Shown here: positions 1 through 8,734 of the stretch, piece after piece
Numbering within the stretch: position 1 is the first letter of the stretch
How the letters are laid out: every line of letters begins with the position of its first letter
Origin: Bdellovibrionales bacterium
Lineage (GTDB): Bacteria > Bdellovibrionota > UBA1018 > CAIMNF01
Direction: 5' to 3'
NCBI GenBank assembly: GCA_018266375.1
Contig: JAFEAO010000005.1
Coordinates: forward strand, 455,185 to 519,184
DNA: 64,000 nucleotides
Notes under the pieces: model-generated
Database searches by the model: none
What the model was told of the DNA's origin: nothing
The model's input: the letters and a program-made list of their open reading frames with translations, nothing else
Program-made: the position numbers and the translations under genes

Positions 1-1
1 G

Positions 2-655
2 AAAGCGGCGCGCGTGAAGCCTGCCAACTATGACATGGATGACACGGTTTCATATCAAGCGTATTCGGGTATTTCGAGCCGCAAAGCGGATACCGATGCG
101 GCATCGGATGCAACGGCAGGGCTGATCATGAAGTTCGCGGGTAAGCCGATCAAGGCTTACTTCTCGGCGGATGCGGGCGGATACACCGAGTCGGCAAAAA
201 ACTATTTCGATACTGAACTTCCGTACTGTATCGCCAAGAAAGAAATGTATAACCTTGCAACCTTGAACAAACCCACCGCGTGGACTGCCTCGTTTACGAT
301 CGCCACTCTCCAATCAAAATTGGTGGGAACTTTGCTTCCTCACGGGGTAAAAATATCTTCAATCAAGGTCAGCGAAAAATCCGAGAGCGGTCGGGCAGTT
401 AAACTTGCAGTGACGGCAGCGACTAAAAAGGTCTATACCGTCTCAGGCCCCGACTTCCGTTATCAGACTAAACTTCGAAGCACGTTGTTTGATATCGCGG
501 TAACGGGCACAACTTATAAATTTAACGGCAGAGGCTATGGGCACGGCGTCGGAATGGCCCAAATTGGGGCGATGGAGCACGATAAACAATTGGGTTGGAC
601 CTACGATCAGATTCTGAATTTTTATTACGATGATGTTACAATCGAAAGGCAATGA
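2..655 (+). CDS. SpoIID/LytB-domain protein, 5' end outside window
   Basis: The reading frame is open from the window edge, so only the C-terminal part is present (about 217 residues). It shows the SpoIID/LytB signature: a region with DATAGL and GKPIKAYF followed by SADAGGYTES, and near the end GRGYGHGVGMAQ. SpoIID is known to cleave peptide-free glycan strands as a lytic transglycosylase; LytB and many non-sporulating relatives share the domain without a defined role. The missing N-terminus would hold the catalytic Glu and any signal peptide, so activity and location cannot be judged. Its stop overlaps the next start as ATGA, so the two genes are translationally coupled. Confidence 0.85.
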   Translation, partial: KAARVKPANYDMDDTVSYQAYSGISSRKADTDAASDATAGLIMKFAGKPIKAYFSADAGGYTESAKNYFDTELPYCIAKKEMYNLATLNKPTAWTASFTIATLQSKLVGTLLPHGVKISSIKVSEKSESGRAVKLAVTAATKKVYTVSGPDFRYQTKLRSTLFDIAVTGTTYKFNGRGYGHGVGMAQIGAMEHDKQLGWTYDQILNFYYDDVTIERQ

Positions 656-1485
656 GCGTCGCCGTCGTCATTACGACTTACAACAATCCTAAAAGCCTCG
701 AGTTGTGTGTTCGTTCGTTCCAGAATCAAACCTACACCGACTTTGAAGTCTTTATCGCCGACGATGGCTCTAAGGACGAGACTCGTGACCTGGTAGCGCG
801 GTTGAAGAAAGAATGCTCGTTTCAAATTTATCATTACTGGCAGCCGGACAACGGCTATCAAAAAGCGAAGATCAACAATAAGGTTTTTGCCGATATCACG
901 CCAGAAAAGCACACGATCATCATCTGTGTCGACCACGACGTTATAGTGCACTACCGATTCGTCGAAGATCATTACCGCGCGCACGAGCGAGTTTACTTCG
1001 CTCCGTTCCTGTTTATGGGACGCCGGGTGGATTTGAGCCCGGAGCTCACGGCTAAGATCACGCCGGAGAACGTCCTTGAGTTCAATCACGGTTTATCCGG
1101 TGAGTTAGTATTTAGCGCTTTGAAAGGCCAGACCCAGAACGTTTTGCGTTCGGTACGTTTGAATACTCCTCGTTGGCTCACGCATTTTCTCAGGCGCGAT
1201 CGAGTGTATGATCTGCTCGGATCGAATTATTCGATTACGACCAAAATCATGCACGACGTGAACGGATACAACGAAAACTTTAAATCCTACTGGGGTGAAG
1301 ACGGCGATCTCTTCGTGCGGGTCCGGAACTCCGGCGTTAAGATCGACGGCCAGATCGGCTATGCGGTTCAGTGGCACCTGTATCATAAGCGCCTCGAAGA
1401 AACTCGCGATCAAGTCGACAACTATCGGCAGCTACTCAAAGATATCGAGTACAAGCGTTGTAAAAACGGGATCGTAAAAGATTAG
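652..1485 (+). CDS. Family 2 glycosyltransferase
   Basis: A 277-residue GT-A fold glycosyltransferase without signal peptide or membrane segment, so probably cytoplasmic. The N-terminal strand VAVVITTYNN leads to DDGS at residues 37-40. DHD at 94-96 fits the metal-binding DXD position. WGEDGDL at 214-220 matches the ED-containing acceptor motif seen in galactosyltransferase-like GT2 proteins. It probably adds a sugar to a surface polysaccharide or LPS; donor and acceptor cannot be read from sequence. The ATG overlaps the stop of the SpoIID-domain gene by four bases. It is convergent with glnN, with 28 bases between. Confidence 0.88.
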   Translation: MSVAVVITTYNNPKSLELCVRSFQNQTYTDFEVFIADDGSKDETRDLVARLKKECSFQIYHYWQPDNGYQKAKINNKVFADITPEKHTIIICVDHDVIVHYRFVEDHYRAHERVYFAPFLFMGRRVDLSPELTAKITPENVLEFNHGLSGELVFSALKGQTQNVLRSVRLNTPRWLTHFLRRDRVYDLLGSNYSITTKIMHDVNGYNENFKSYWGEDGDLFVRVRNSGVKIDGQIGYAVQWHLYHKRLEETRDQVDNYRQLLKDIEYKRCKNGIVKD

Positions 1486-1513
1486 TTACTGTTAATCAAT
1501 TTTGTTTTGGCGA

Positions 1514-3736
1514 TCAGCTCAAAAACAGCATTTCGCGATACTTCGGCAAAGGCCAGAAGTGATCGGCGACTTGTCCTTCGAGAGTGTCGGCTTGCTCGCG
1601 GAGAGACTCCATTGCGCCTTTGAGGTCGACTGCAATTTTCGCAGCACGCTTCTCTTCGTCTTCGATCGCGTAAACTTGCTCGATCGTGCGGCCGAGTTTG
1701 GTGAGCTCGGTTTGAGCGGTAGCGAGAGTTTTATTGAGAGCGATCAACGACTCGCTCGGAGCCGCAACGCCCGCTTCTTTAGAAGCTGCGATGCCGCTCG
1801 CAAGTGTGCCCATGTATTGATATGCAGCTGGAAGAACGATGGTCTCAACGATCGACTTCATGGTTTCGGCTTCAATCAAGACTTTTTTGTTGTAGATCTC
1901 GATACGAACGTGAAAACGAGACTTGATCTCGTTTTCAGAGAACACGCCCAAGCCCGTGAGAAGCTTGATCGATTTTTCAGAAACAATTTGATGGAGCGCG
2001 TCCGGAGTCGTCTTCAGGTGGGGAAGACTGCGCTTGTCGGCTTCACTTACCCATTCACCTGAGTAACCGTTACCTTCGAAGCGAACTTGCTTCGACTCTT
2101 TAATGACGTCTTTCACGACCGCGAAAATAGCTTCTTCTTTAACCTTGGTGGTCTTGAGACTGGCTTCGAGCAGTGCCGTCACTTCTTGAATGCCGTCAGC
2201 AACTGCTGCGTTCAAGAAAGTGATAGGCAGAGCGCATGAAGCAGAAGCACCTACCGCGCGGAACTCGAACTTGTTGCCCGTGAAGGCAAACGGAGAGGTC
2301 CGGTTACGGTCAGTGTTGTCTTTCATGATTGTTGGAAGCTTGCTTACGCCGAGAGCGATGACTGCCTCGGTATAATTCAAGTTTTTGTGCGCGTCTTTTT
2401 CAATCTCATTCAACATATTGTCGAGCATGTTGCCCAAGAACACGGAGATGATCGCAGGAGGCGCCTCGTTCGCGCCCAGGCGGTGATCGTTACCTGAAGA
2501 AGCGATCGCCGCGCGGAGAAGACCCGCGTGCTTGTTTACGCCCTTGAGAGTTGCCGATAAGAACAACAAGAAACGCAAATTCTGGTGTGGAGTTTTGCCT
2601 GGATCGAGAAGGTTCATTCCTTCTATCTCGGCACCACCTTGAGAAACCGACATTGACCAGTTGTTGTGCTTGCCTGATCCGTTCACGCCCGCGAACGGTT
2701 TTTCGTGGAAGAGAACTTCGAAGTCGTGCTTCTTGGCCACTTGGCGCATGGTCTCCATCGTCACGTGGTTGTGGTCGATCGCGACGTTAGCCTCTTCGTA
2801 AATCGGAGCAAGTTCGAACTGCATTGGCGCCACTTCGTTGTGGCGAGTTTTTGCGGGAACACCAAGTTTAAAGAGCTCTTGCTCGACTTCAGTCATGAAC
2901 GCGAGAACGCGTGCCGGGATTGAACCGAAGTAATGGTCTTCAAGTTGCTGACCGCGTGGAGGGCGGGCACCAACGAGCGTACGGCCCGACATGATCAGGT
3001 CCGGACGGAGGGCGTAGAGCGATCGATCGATCAAAAAATACTCTTGCTCAGGCCCAAGGCTGGTGGTCACCGCTTTTACGTCGGTATCACCGATAATATG
3101 GAGGAGTTTTACCGCGCGTTCAGAGAGAGCTTCGTTTGAGCGGAGAACGCCGGTTTTTTCGTCGAGAGCGTCACCGTGATAGCTGATGAACACCGACGGA
3201 ATACAAAGGGTTTTGATCGATCCAGATTCAGAGATGAAGATCGGAGAAGTCGGGTCCCACGCGGTGTAACCGCGCGCTTCGAAAGTCGTGCGCATCCCGC
3301 CCGAAGGGAAGCTTGAAGCGTCTGGCTCGGATTGAATGAGCTGCGCGCCTGAGAAACGTTCGATCGGCTGGCCCGAACCATCGATCGTCATGAACGCATC
3401 GTGCTTCTCGGCGGTTGCGCCGGTTTGCGGTTGGAACCAGTGACAGTAGTGAGTGACACCGTTTTCAAGCGCCCACTCTTTTACCGCGTGAGCAACCGCA
3501 GTCGCTACGTCTTGATCCAATTTTTTACCCGTCTGAGTGGTTTGGATGAGACGTTTGTAAATATCGTTCGGAAGCTTTTGTTTCATTTGCTTGAGACTGA
3601 AAGTATTGACTCCGTAGAAGTCGGAAATCTTAAGCGTGTTGCCACGCTCGTCCGTCGGCGCTGTTACCGTTTTTGGACGGCGTGAAATGACAGTTTGAAT
3701 CGCACTGAATCGTGGATTTTGACCTTGGGTTGACAT
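1514..3736 (-). CDS. glnN: Glutamine synthetase type III
   Basis: This 740-residue protein has the length of GSIII (about 700-730) rather than GSI or GSII (350-470). It makes glutamine from glutamate, ammonia and ATP in the cytoplasm. Recognisable landmarks are GPEQEYF at 228-234, EVAPMQFE at 301-308 (a family-conserved acidic segment), and the glutamate/ATP-binding loop NGSGKHNNWS at 352-361, followed by NRTSPFAF and FEFRAVG. A GGAG Shine-Dalgarno lies about seven bases before the ATG, supporting this start. It is transcribed alone, with no glnB, ntrC or GS adenylyltransferase gene nearby. Confidence 0.96.
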   Translation of the reverse strand: MSTQGQNPRFSAIQTVISRRPKTVTAPTDERGNTLKISDFYGVNTFSLKQMKQKLPNDIYKRLIQTTQTGKKLDQDVATAVAHAVKEWALENGVTHYCHWFQPQTGATAEKHDAFMTIDGSGQPIERFSGAQLIQSEPDASSFPSGGMRTTFEARGYTAWDPTSPIFISESGSIKTLCIPSVFISYHGDALDEKTGVLRSNEALSERAVKLLHIIGDTDVKAVTTSLGPEQEYFLIDRSLYALRPDLIMSGRTLVGARPPRGQQLEDHYFGSIPARVLAFMTEVEQELFKLGVPAKTRHNEVAPMQFELAPIYEEANVAIDHNHVTMETMRQVAKKHDFEVLFHEKPFAGVNGSGKHNNWSMSVSQGGAEIEGMNLLDPGKTPHQNLRFLLFLSATLKGVNKHAGLLRAAIASSGNDHRLGANEAPPAIISVFLGNMLDNMLNEIEKDAHKNLNYTEAVIALGVSKLPTIMKDNTDRNRTSPFAFTGNKFEFRAVGASASCALPITFLNAAVADGIQEVTALLEASLKTTKVKEEAIFAVVKDVIKESKQVRFEGNGYSGEWVSEADKRSLPHLKTTPDALHQIVSEKSIKLLTGLGVFSENEIKSRFHVRIEIYNKKVLIEAETMKSIVETIVLPAAYQYMGTLASGIAASKEAGVAAPSESLIALNKTLATAQTELTKLGRTIEQVYAIEDEEKRAAKIAVDLKGAMESLREQADTLEGQVADHFWPLPKYREMLFLS

Positions 3737-3786
3737 CTGTTTCTCCAGTTTTTGATAGATGTGTTAGCGAGAGCTAAAGCTCACGG

Positions 3787-5016
3787 CTATTTTGCCACTT
3801 TTTCGTCTCGATATAAATCAAAAAGAAAGAAAGAAGAGTCGAGTCCGCCATTTTTTAAATTAAATTTTTTTAGTGGACGAAGTCCGATGGACTGCAGCAG
3901 TTTTAGCTCAGAGCTGATGACGCCGCACCGCCAGCCGACGTATTTATGCTTGAGAGTCGTGCCCATTTTTTTATAAAGTTCGAGGAGTAAATCAAATTCG
4001 TTGAGGCGGACTCCGTAAGGCGGGTTTGTTACGATCACCCCATTGGGTTGTTCCGCTTCTGTGTTTTCGAAAGCCGCCGTGCTTAGTGTAATAAAATCCT
4101 GAAGGCCCGCGTTTTCGATGTTGCTTTGGGCTAGCGCGACCGCCTGTTCGTTTTGATCTGAACCGAACATCAAGGGCAGTTTTTCGGGATCGAGAATCCG
4201 ACGCGCTCGGACTTTTTCCAAAACGGAATCGAACAAATCGGCATCGTGATTCTTCCAAGAATAAAATCCGAATCGCTGGCGGTATAAACCCGGAGCTGTG
4301 TTCGTCGCGATCATCGCGGCTTCGATCAAAATCGTTCCAGAGCCGCAAAATGGATCTAAAAAAGCTGTTTTTTTAGCTGCCGCTTTCGGCCAACCGGCGA
4401 GAAATAGCAGGGCCGCAGCCAGGTTTTCTTTGATGGGTGCTTCGAGTGTGCCTAAGCGGTAACCGCGCTCATGCAAACTCTGACCGGAGAGATCGAGGTA
4501 AATTTTCAAGATCTGATCGTGCCAGTGCAAGCGGATGGTGATCTCGGGGTCTTCGCGGCTCACGCTCGGACGGTTATCGAATTTTTCGCGGAAGCGATCG
4601 ACGATCGCGTCCTTCGCTTTCAAAGCAAGAAACTGAACGTTGGCTGGTTCGCGGCGGTCTTTGGAATTGGATTCCGTAAAATAAACCGCGAAGTTCGATT
4701 CAACGTCGAACACCTCGGTCCAGTTGATCGCGCGGACAGCGTCATATATTTCTTCGGGCTTAAAAATTTTCTTCGTCTCTTTAAGTTTCAAGAGTATGCG
4801 CGAAGCGGTTCGGAGACTCAAGCAGGCGAGGTACGCGGTTTCGAGCGTTCCCTCAAATTCGATGCCGCCCGGATAACGATGAATGACCTTTGCCGGCAAT
4901 GAGATGATTTCTTTTTCGAGAACTTCGTCAAGACCACCGGGACAGATTGCAAACAAAGAGTGTTTGACCTTGGATGCTTTGCGAGGAGTGATAACGAATT
5001 TTTTTACATCGTTCAT
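3787..5016 (-). CDS. THUMP-domain class I RNA methyltransferase (RlmL N-half/YpsC type)
   Basis: A 409-residue protein with an N-terminal THUMP-like RNA-binding region (FAICPGGLDEVL at about 22-33) and the LHERGYR segment at 181-187 found just before the catalytic domain in this family. SAM-binding motif DPFCGSGT lies at 221-228 and catalytic NPPYG at 331-335; NPPY indicates N-methylation of a base. The closest families modify guanosine in 23S rRNA (m2G2445 by the N-terminal half of RlmL) or tRNA, and the exact site is not deducible. It lacks the RlmK-like second half of enterobacterial RlmL. The start overlaps the end of the small lipoprotein gene by ATGA. Confidence 0.9.
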   Translation of the reverse strand: MNDVKKFVITPRKASKVKHSLFAICPGGLDEVLEKEIISLPAKVIHRYPGGIEFEGTLETAYLACLSLRTASRILLKLKETKKIFKPEEIYDAVRAINWTEVFDVESNFAVYFTESNSKDRREPANVQFLALKAKDAIVDRFREKFDNRPSVSREDPEITIRLHWHDQILKIYLDLSGQSLHERGYRLGTLEAPIKENLAAALLFLAGWPKAAAKKTAFLDPFCGSGTILIEAAMIATNTAPGLYRQRFGFYSWKNHDADLFDSVLEKVRARRILDPEKLPLMFGSDQNEQAVALAQSNIENAGLQDFITLSTAAFENTEAEQPNGVIVTNPPYGVRLNEFDLLLELYKKMGTTLKHKYVGWRCGVISSELKLLQSIGLRPLKKFNLKNGGLDSSFFLFDLYRDEKVAK

Positions 5017-5165
5017 TTTTTAGGGCTCGGAGTCGGCGTTACGTCTGGTGCTCGTGCCGGTTCTTCAAACGACGAAGTGGTGTAGATCGGAGTCGGCGGC
5101 TTTTTTACGCCGCAAGCCGACCAAACTATGGGAGCGGAAATTACGAAGAGGATTAAAAGTTTCAT
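5013..5165 (-). CDS. Small LptM/YifL-like lipoprotein
   Basis: A 50-residue protein beginning MKLLILFVI, with a lipobox ending WSAC followed by GVKKPPTP. This resembles the C-G-x-K-G-P start of the LptM/YifL lipoproteins, which bind the LptDE LPS translocon in Escherichia coli. After the cysteine there is only a Pro/Thr/Ser-rich tail. The ATG at 5165 shares one base with the upstream stop (TAATG), the usual coupling arrangement; another in-frame ATG lies six bases upstream. Assignment to LptM rests only on the short CGxK motif and is tentative; the lipoprotein call itself is firmer. Confidence 0.65.
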   Translation of the reverse strand: MKLLILFVISAPIVWSACGVKKPPTPIYTTSSFEEPARAPDVTPTPSPKK

Positions 5166-6424
5166 TACCATCTCACACCTAGACCGAGAACTAAGCGGTC
5201 CCATCCGAGATCGCTACGAATATACCATTGTGGCCCGACATTAAAGATCAAACCTAACCCGACCGTCACTTGAGGACCATTGAGGTTTTGAACGGTATTG
5301 GTCATACCAACGTTGTTCAGGTCGACGTTATCCATGCTCATGATCCAGTTGTATTGGAGCCCGGTATAAAGTTCCAAGGCAAGCGTACTCGAGAAGTTGA
5401 GTTCCCAGCGGAGTTCCGCGTGAAGCGGAACAACGGTGTACACGTCGTTAGTAAGGTTGGCTTTGCGATAGTATCCGAGAGCAAACTCGACCCAAAGCGC
5501 GTCTTGTGGCGCCGGTACCTTGCTGATGAGCCAGTCGTCGCGGAGTTTGCGCGAGTAGGCCAAGGTGAATCCGCCGAACATTTCGCCGCCCAAAACAAAG
5601 TTCGAGGCGTTTCGGAACGATCCGGTCGTGATCGAGATCATGTTTTTGAACGGATCGAAACGCTTGCTCTCGTTAATCTCGTAAGGCGAAGTCGCGTCGT
5701 CGGTATTGTCTTTGTCAATCACTTCGATGTTGCTCTCGTGATTTTGCGGTGTCGTGCTCTCGTCAAGACGCTGATCGAGCTGAGTGACCTCGAGCGGCGG
5801 CTCTATGGTTTTAGGGACTTGAATCTCGGCTACCGGTTCAGGTGTTGGCTCAGGTGTTGGAGCCGGAGTTGCATAGATGATGATCGGCGTTGGAGTGGGA
5901 ACGACTTTCTTGATCACTGGGCGTACGACCAGGCGAGGAGTCGATTTCGGTACTGGAGTGGGTTCGGGTGTCGCTTGAATGACCGGCTCCGGTTCGGTAA
6001 CAAGCGCGGCTTGCGCGAGCGGCTCACCGTCAATCGGTTCTTGCCCGACCGGAGGTGTATTGATTTTATCCGCAACTTTTTCCACGCTTTCGTAGTTGCG
6101 ATTCACGATTAAGGTCTGATGGTCGTCGTAGCGGCGAACCCGACGGGCGATGTATTCCATTTTATTCGGATCGCTTTTGATCACCCGGAGAGCCATCGCC
6201 GCTTTTTTCTGTTCCTGGATGAGGACAATGTTCCCGACACGCGGGACGTCGGCAGACTTCATTGAAAATTTGTACACGCGACCGGACGAGCTGACTTCGA
6301 CTGGAGTGGATGTAAAGCGGTGCGTATCGATGGGTGGAAGGTCCTGCGCCTTCACGGTGTCGGAGGCATAAATTGCGAGGAGCATTAAAAACAGACTTTG
6401 ACGAACAAAGCGTTTTATCTTCAC
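5165..6424 (-). CDS. Secreted protein with Pro-rich linker and C-terminal outer-membrane beta-barrel
   Basis: A 419-residue protein from a GTG start. A signal peptide ends near VKAQ (residue 27). A compact region to about residue 130 includes KMEYIARRVRRYDDHQT. A long linker of repeated PTPTP/PEPTPEP units occupies about 150-205. The last 160 residues alternate hydrophobic and polar residues, such as ALWVEFALGYY and VTVGLGLIFNV, and end VLGLGVRW, an aromatic C-terminus typical of barrel proteins inserted by Bam. The layout (periplasmic domain, Pro-rich spacer, barrel) suggests an envelope-spanning outer-membrane protein. No specific family was recognised. It precedes the small lipoprotein and diverges from the TPR gene with 20 bases between. 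Confidence 0.75.
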   Translation of the reverse strand: MKIKRFVRQSLFLMLLAIYASDTVKAQDLPPIDTHRFTSTPVEVSSSGRVYKFSMKSADVPRVGNIVLIQEQKKAAMALRVIKSDPNKMEYIARRVRRYDDHQTLIVNRNYESVEKVADKINTPPVGQEPIDGEPLAQAALVTEPEPVIQATPEPTPVPKSTPRLVVRPVIKKVVPTPTPIIIYATPAPTPEPTPEPVAEIQVPKTIEPPLEVTQLDQRLDESTTPQNHESNIEVIDKDNTDDATSPYEINESKRFDPFKNMISITTGSFRNASNFVLGGEMFGGFTLAYSRKLRDDWLISKVPAPQDALWVEFALGYYRKANLTNDVYTVVPLHAELRWELNFSSTLALELYTGLQYNWIMSMDNVDLNNVGMTNTVQNLNGPQVTVGLGLIFNVGPQWYIRSDLGWDRLVLGLGVRW

Positions 6425-6444
6425 ACTAGATTTAAGTGTAACCT

Positions 6445-7410
6445 ATGGTTATTTTAGCCGCTATTCTTTTGCAGTCTCTCCTTATGACCTCCTCGAATGC
6501 ATCGGAGATGAACAGCCTTTTGCAGCAAAAGGATTGGCCGGGACTCGTGCTCCTCTTGAAGCCTAAAGAGGGTCAAAATTTTGATCATGACCTGATTTTG
6601 TCGAAGGCTTACATCCAACTGGAACGTCGACCCGAGGCTCAAAAACTTTTAAACACTTGGCTCGACGACAGCAAGTACGCCGAGCTTGCAAAAAAACAAC
6701 TCGATCTCGTTTCGAACATTTTTTTTAGTCAGGAAACTTCGAATCTCTACTTCGATGCCGTTCGGTTGATCAGTATTCGAAAATGGGCCGAAGCTAAAGA
6801 TCGTCTCGATCAGGCGATCGTCAAAGAGCCCGGAAATATTTTGCTCATCAGTCGTCTGGTCCAAGTCGATATTCAGCTCGGACTGAAAGATGCCGCCGCC
6901 GAACAACTGAAAGTCGGCCTCGACCTCAATCCAAATCAAAACGAGTTGAGTGTGTTTTCAGCGAGGCTCGCCCTCGATGACGAGGAAGAGAGGGATGCGC
7001 AGCGCACGCTACTGAATCAAAAGAGCTGGATTTTCGAGCACGAATTGCCGACGATTTGGTATTTCGATTCGCTTCAGTCGCTAAAACGCTCGAGCGAGAT
7101 CCTAACGATGCAGAAGGGGATTCTCAAATCCCATCCGAACTGGGCGGAGCTTCGCGTTTGGCTCCTGAAAAACGGGCTGGTGCCGAAAGATCAAATTGCT
7201 CAGGTCAAAACGCAAATAGAAGAACTCTTCAAAGATCCCGAGAAGTTCAATCAGACGCAAGAATCCGAATACCGCAAAGGTCAGTACTACTGGATCAGCA
7301 ACAACTCGATCGATCAGCTAAAGACGATGTACATTGCGGCCACGGCAGAAAAACATGCGGAAAAACCCATGGATAAACCGGCCGAAAAGTCGGCTTCAAC
7401 TAATCCGTGA
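6445..7410 (+). CDS. Secreted TPR-repeat protein
   Basis: A 321-residue protein with a hydrophobic N-terminus (ILAAILLQSLLM) ending near SNASEM, probably a cleaved signal peptide. The body is helical with tetratricopeptide-like units: WAEAKDRLDQAIVKEPGN at about 112-129 and AAAEQLKVGLDLNPNQ at about 149-164 are the clearest. The C-terminus is low-complexity (AEKHAEKPMDKPAEK). A periplasmic scaffold role is likely, and no partner is evident. It diverges from the barrel gene with only 20 bases between, so both promoters must be very compact. It converges on the DksA-like gene nine bases downstream. Confidence 0.75.
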   Translation: MVILAAILLQSLLMTSSNASEMNSLLQQKDWPGLVLLLKPKEGQNFDHDLILSKAYIQLERRPEAQKLLNTWLDDSKYAELAKKQLDLVSNIFFSQETSNLYFDAVRLISIRKWAEAKDRLDQAIVKEPGNILLISRLVQVDIQLGLKDAAAEQLKVGLDLNPNQNELSVFSARLALDDEEERDAQRTLLNQKSWIFEHELPTIWYFDSLQSLKRSSEILTMQKGILKSHPNWAELRVWLLKNGLVPKDQIAQVKTQIEELFKDPEKFNQTQESEYRKGQYYWISNNSIDQLKTMYIAATAEKHAEKPMDKPAEKSASTNP

Positions 7411-7419
7411 CGAAAGCGA

Positions 7420-7821
7420 TCAGTGCAACGATTCGGCGGTGGGGCTTGGAGCGCGGATAATCCGCTGGGTCGGTCCGAGTTCGCGTTCCATCGACTCTTG
7501 GCAGTTCAAGCAGAGTGCAGCGTCCGGACGAACTCGAAGACGTTTCACCGGGATATCGGAATCGCATTCTTCGCATACTCCGAAAGAGCCGAGGTCCATT
7601 TTATAAAGAGCGGTATTGATTTGAGAGAGTTCGTGTTTCCAATGCTGGCTCATGCGTTCTTTGGTAAACCACGCCTCTTCGGCGTCCGAACGATCGGCCA
7701 TATCTTTAAGCTCAGACTCGGGCTCACCTTCGAGTTTTTGATTCAATTTTTGAAGATTCAGCAGTTCTTTTTGCTTAGTTACGAGTTCTTTTTTGAGTTG
7801 AAGAGCCGTCTTTGGATTCAT
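7420..7821 (-). CDS. DksA/TraR-family C4 zinc-finger protein
   Basis: A 133-residue protein with an N-terminal coiled coil rich in Lys, Leu and Glu (about 8-70) and a C-terminal C4 zinc finger, CEEC at 83-86 and CLNC at 104-107. Known DksA proteins insert the coiled coil into the RNA polymerase secondary channel and act with ppGpp. The segment MADRSDAEEA at 41-50 could supply the acidic tip, but the D-x-x-D-x-A pattern of E. coli DksA is not exactly matched, so full DksA function is not assured. A GGGGA ribosome-binding site precedes the ATG, with a TATAAG -10-like hexamer just upstream. Confidence 0.88.
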   Translation of the reverse strand: MNPKTALQLKKELVTKQKELLNLQKLNQKLEGEPESELKDMADRSDAEEAWFTKERMSQHWKHELSQINTALYKMDLGSFGVCEECDSDIPVKRLRVRPDAALCLNCQESMERELGPTQRIIRAPSPTAESLH

Positions 7822-7993
7822 TTACTTCCCCTTATAATTCCTGATAGCGGAGCGCATTTTTAAACGCCGAGCCTCAATAAGTCAAGATGTGCGCACCGCG
7901 CATAATGAATGTGCGCTGCGCGACTAAAGAAAATAAGCCTTTTTGGGCTTCAACTCTGGACAGAAATGGGGGTGTCGTCCTAGAACCGATTGA

Positions 7994-8653
7994 ATGTCAG
8001 TGGGGAGCCAGAAAATTTTTATCGCCGTTGCTGGAAATATCGGCACGGGTAAAACAACGCTTACACAAATGTTGGCCGATCACTTCAAGTGGGACGCTCA
8101 TTTCGAGTCAGTGAGTGATAACCCGTATTTGGCCGACTTTTATACCGACATGAAGCGTTGGAGTTTTCCGCTTCAAATTTATTTTATGACCCATCGAGTC
8201 AAGTCTCATCAGCAGATCACGGACGAGGGTGGTAGCGCAATTCAAGACCGCACGATTTACGAAGATGCCAACATCTTTGCCCGTAACCTTTGGGAACAAG
8301 GCCTGATGGAAGATCGGGATTATCGCAACTACCTCGAGGTTTATAAAGTCGTAACCGAGCCTCTCCAGGCGCCAGATCTGATGATTTATCTGCGTAAGTC
8401 GCTTCCTCGTTTGAAGGAGCAGATCAAAAAACGCGGTCGGGACTACGAGCAAGACATGCCGGAAGATTACCTTTCGAACTTGAACAGGTATTACGACGAC
8501 TGGATTGGTAACTACAGCATCGGCAAGAAGTTGGTGATTGAGAGCGACGGGATGGATTTCGTAGCCAATCGCCATGATTTTGACGTAATTTGTCAGCGAG
8601 TCACAGATTCGCTTGATCAGCAGGACCTTTTCGGACTCAAGGGCGCCGAATAG
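7994..8653 (+). CDS. Deoxynucleoside kinase
   Basis: A 219-residue kinase of the dCK/dGK/dAK family that phosphorylates deoxynucleosides for dNTP salvage. It has the P-loop GNIGTGKTT at 14-22, a substrate-pocket region (DNPYLADFY, about 42-50), the DRTIYED signature at 85-91 (DRS in other members), and a lid-type arginine-rich segment KKRGRDYE near 148-155. The related families prefer purine deoxynucleosides in many bacteria, but specificity is not readable. Salvage would suit an organism that digests foreign DNA; with dcd at 24.4 kb the window holds two dNTP-pool enzymes, not in one operon. Confidence 0.9.
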   Translation: MSVGSQKIFIAVAGNIGTGKTTLTQMLADHFKWDAHFESVSDNPYLADFYTDMKRWSFPLQIYFMTHRVKSHQQITDEGGSAIQDRTIYEDANIFARNLWEQGLMEDRDYRNYLEVYKVVTEPLQAPDLMIYLRKSLPRLKEQIKKRGRDYEQDMPEDYLSNLNRYYDDWIGNYSIGKKLVIESDGMDFVANRHDFDVICQRVTDSLDQQDLFGLKGAE

Positions 8654-8734
8654 AGATATCTGCTTATTTTTATTGAGATCCGCGTCATTTAATAAAATCT
8701 ATAAAATGCGGTGATTTAAACCGATAAGCCAGTG

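Noticed and set aside
5270..6112. Long plus-strand frame opposite the barrel protein gene
   Set aside because: It is antisense to a gene with signal peptide and barrel features; its translation is Arg/Val-rich without domain character.
7887..8114. Plus-strand reading frame before the deoxynucleoside kinase
   Set aside because: It overlaps the kinase start in another frame, has no recognisable composition or ribosome-binding site, and is best explained as chance.
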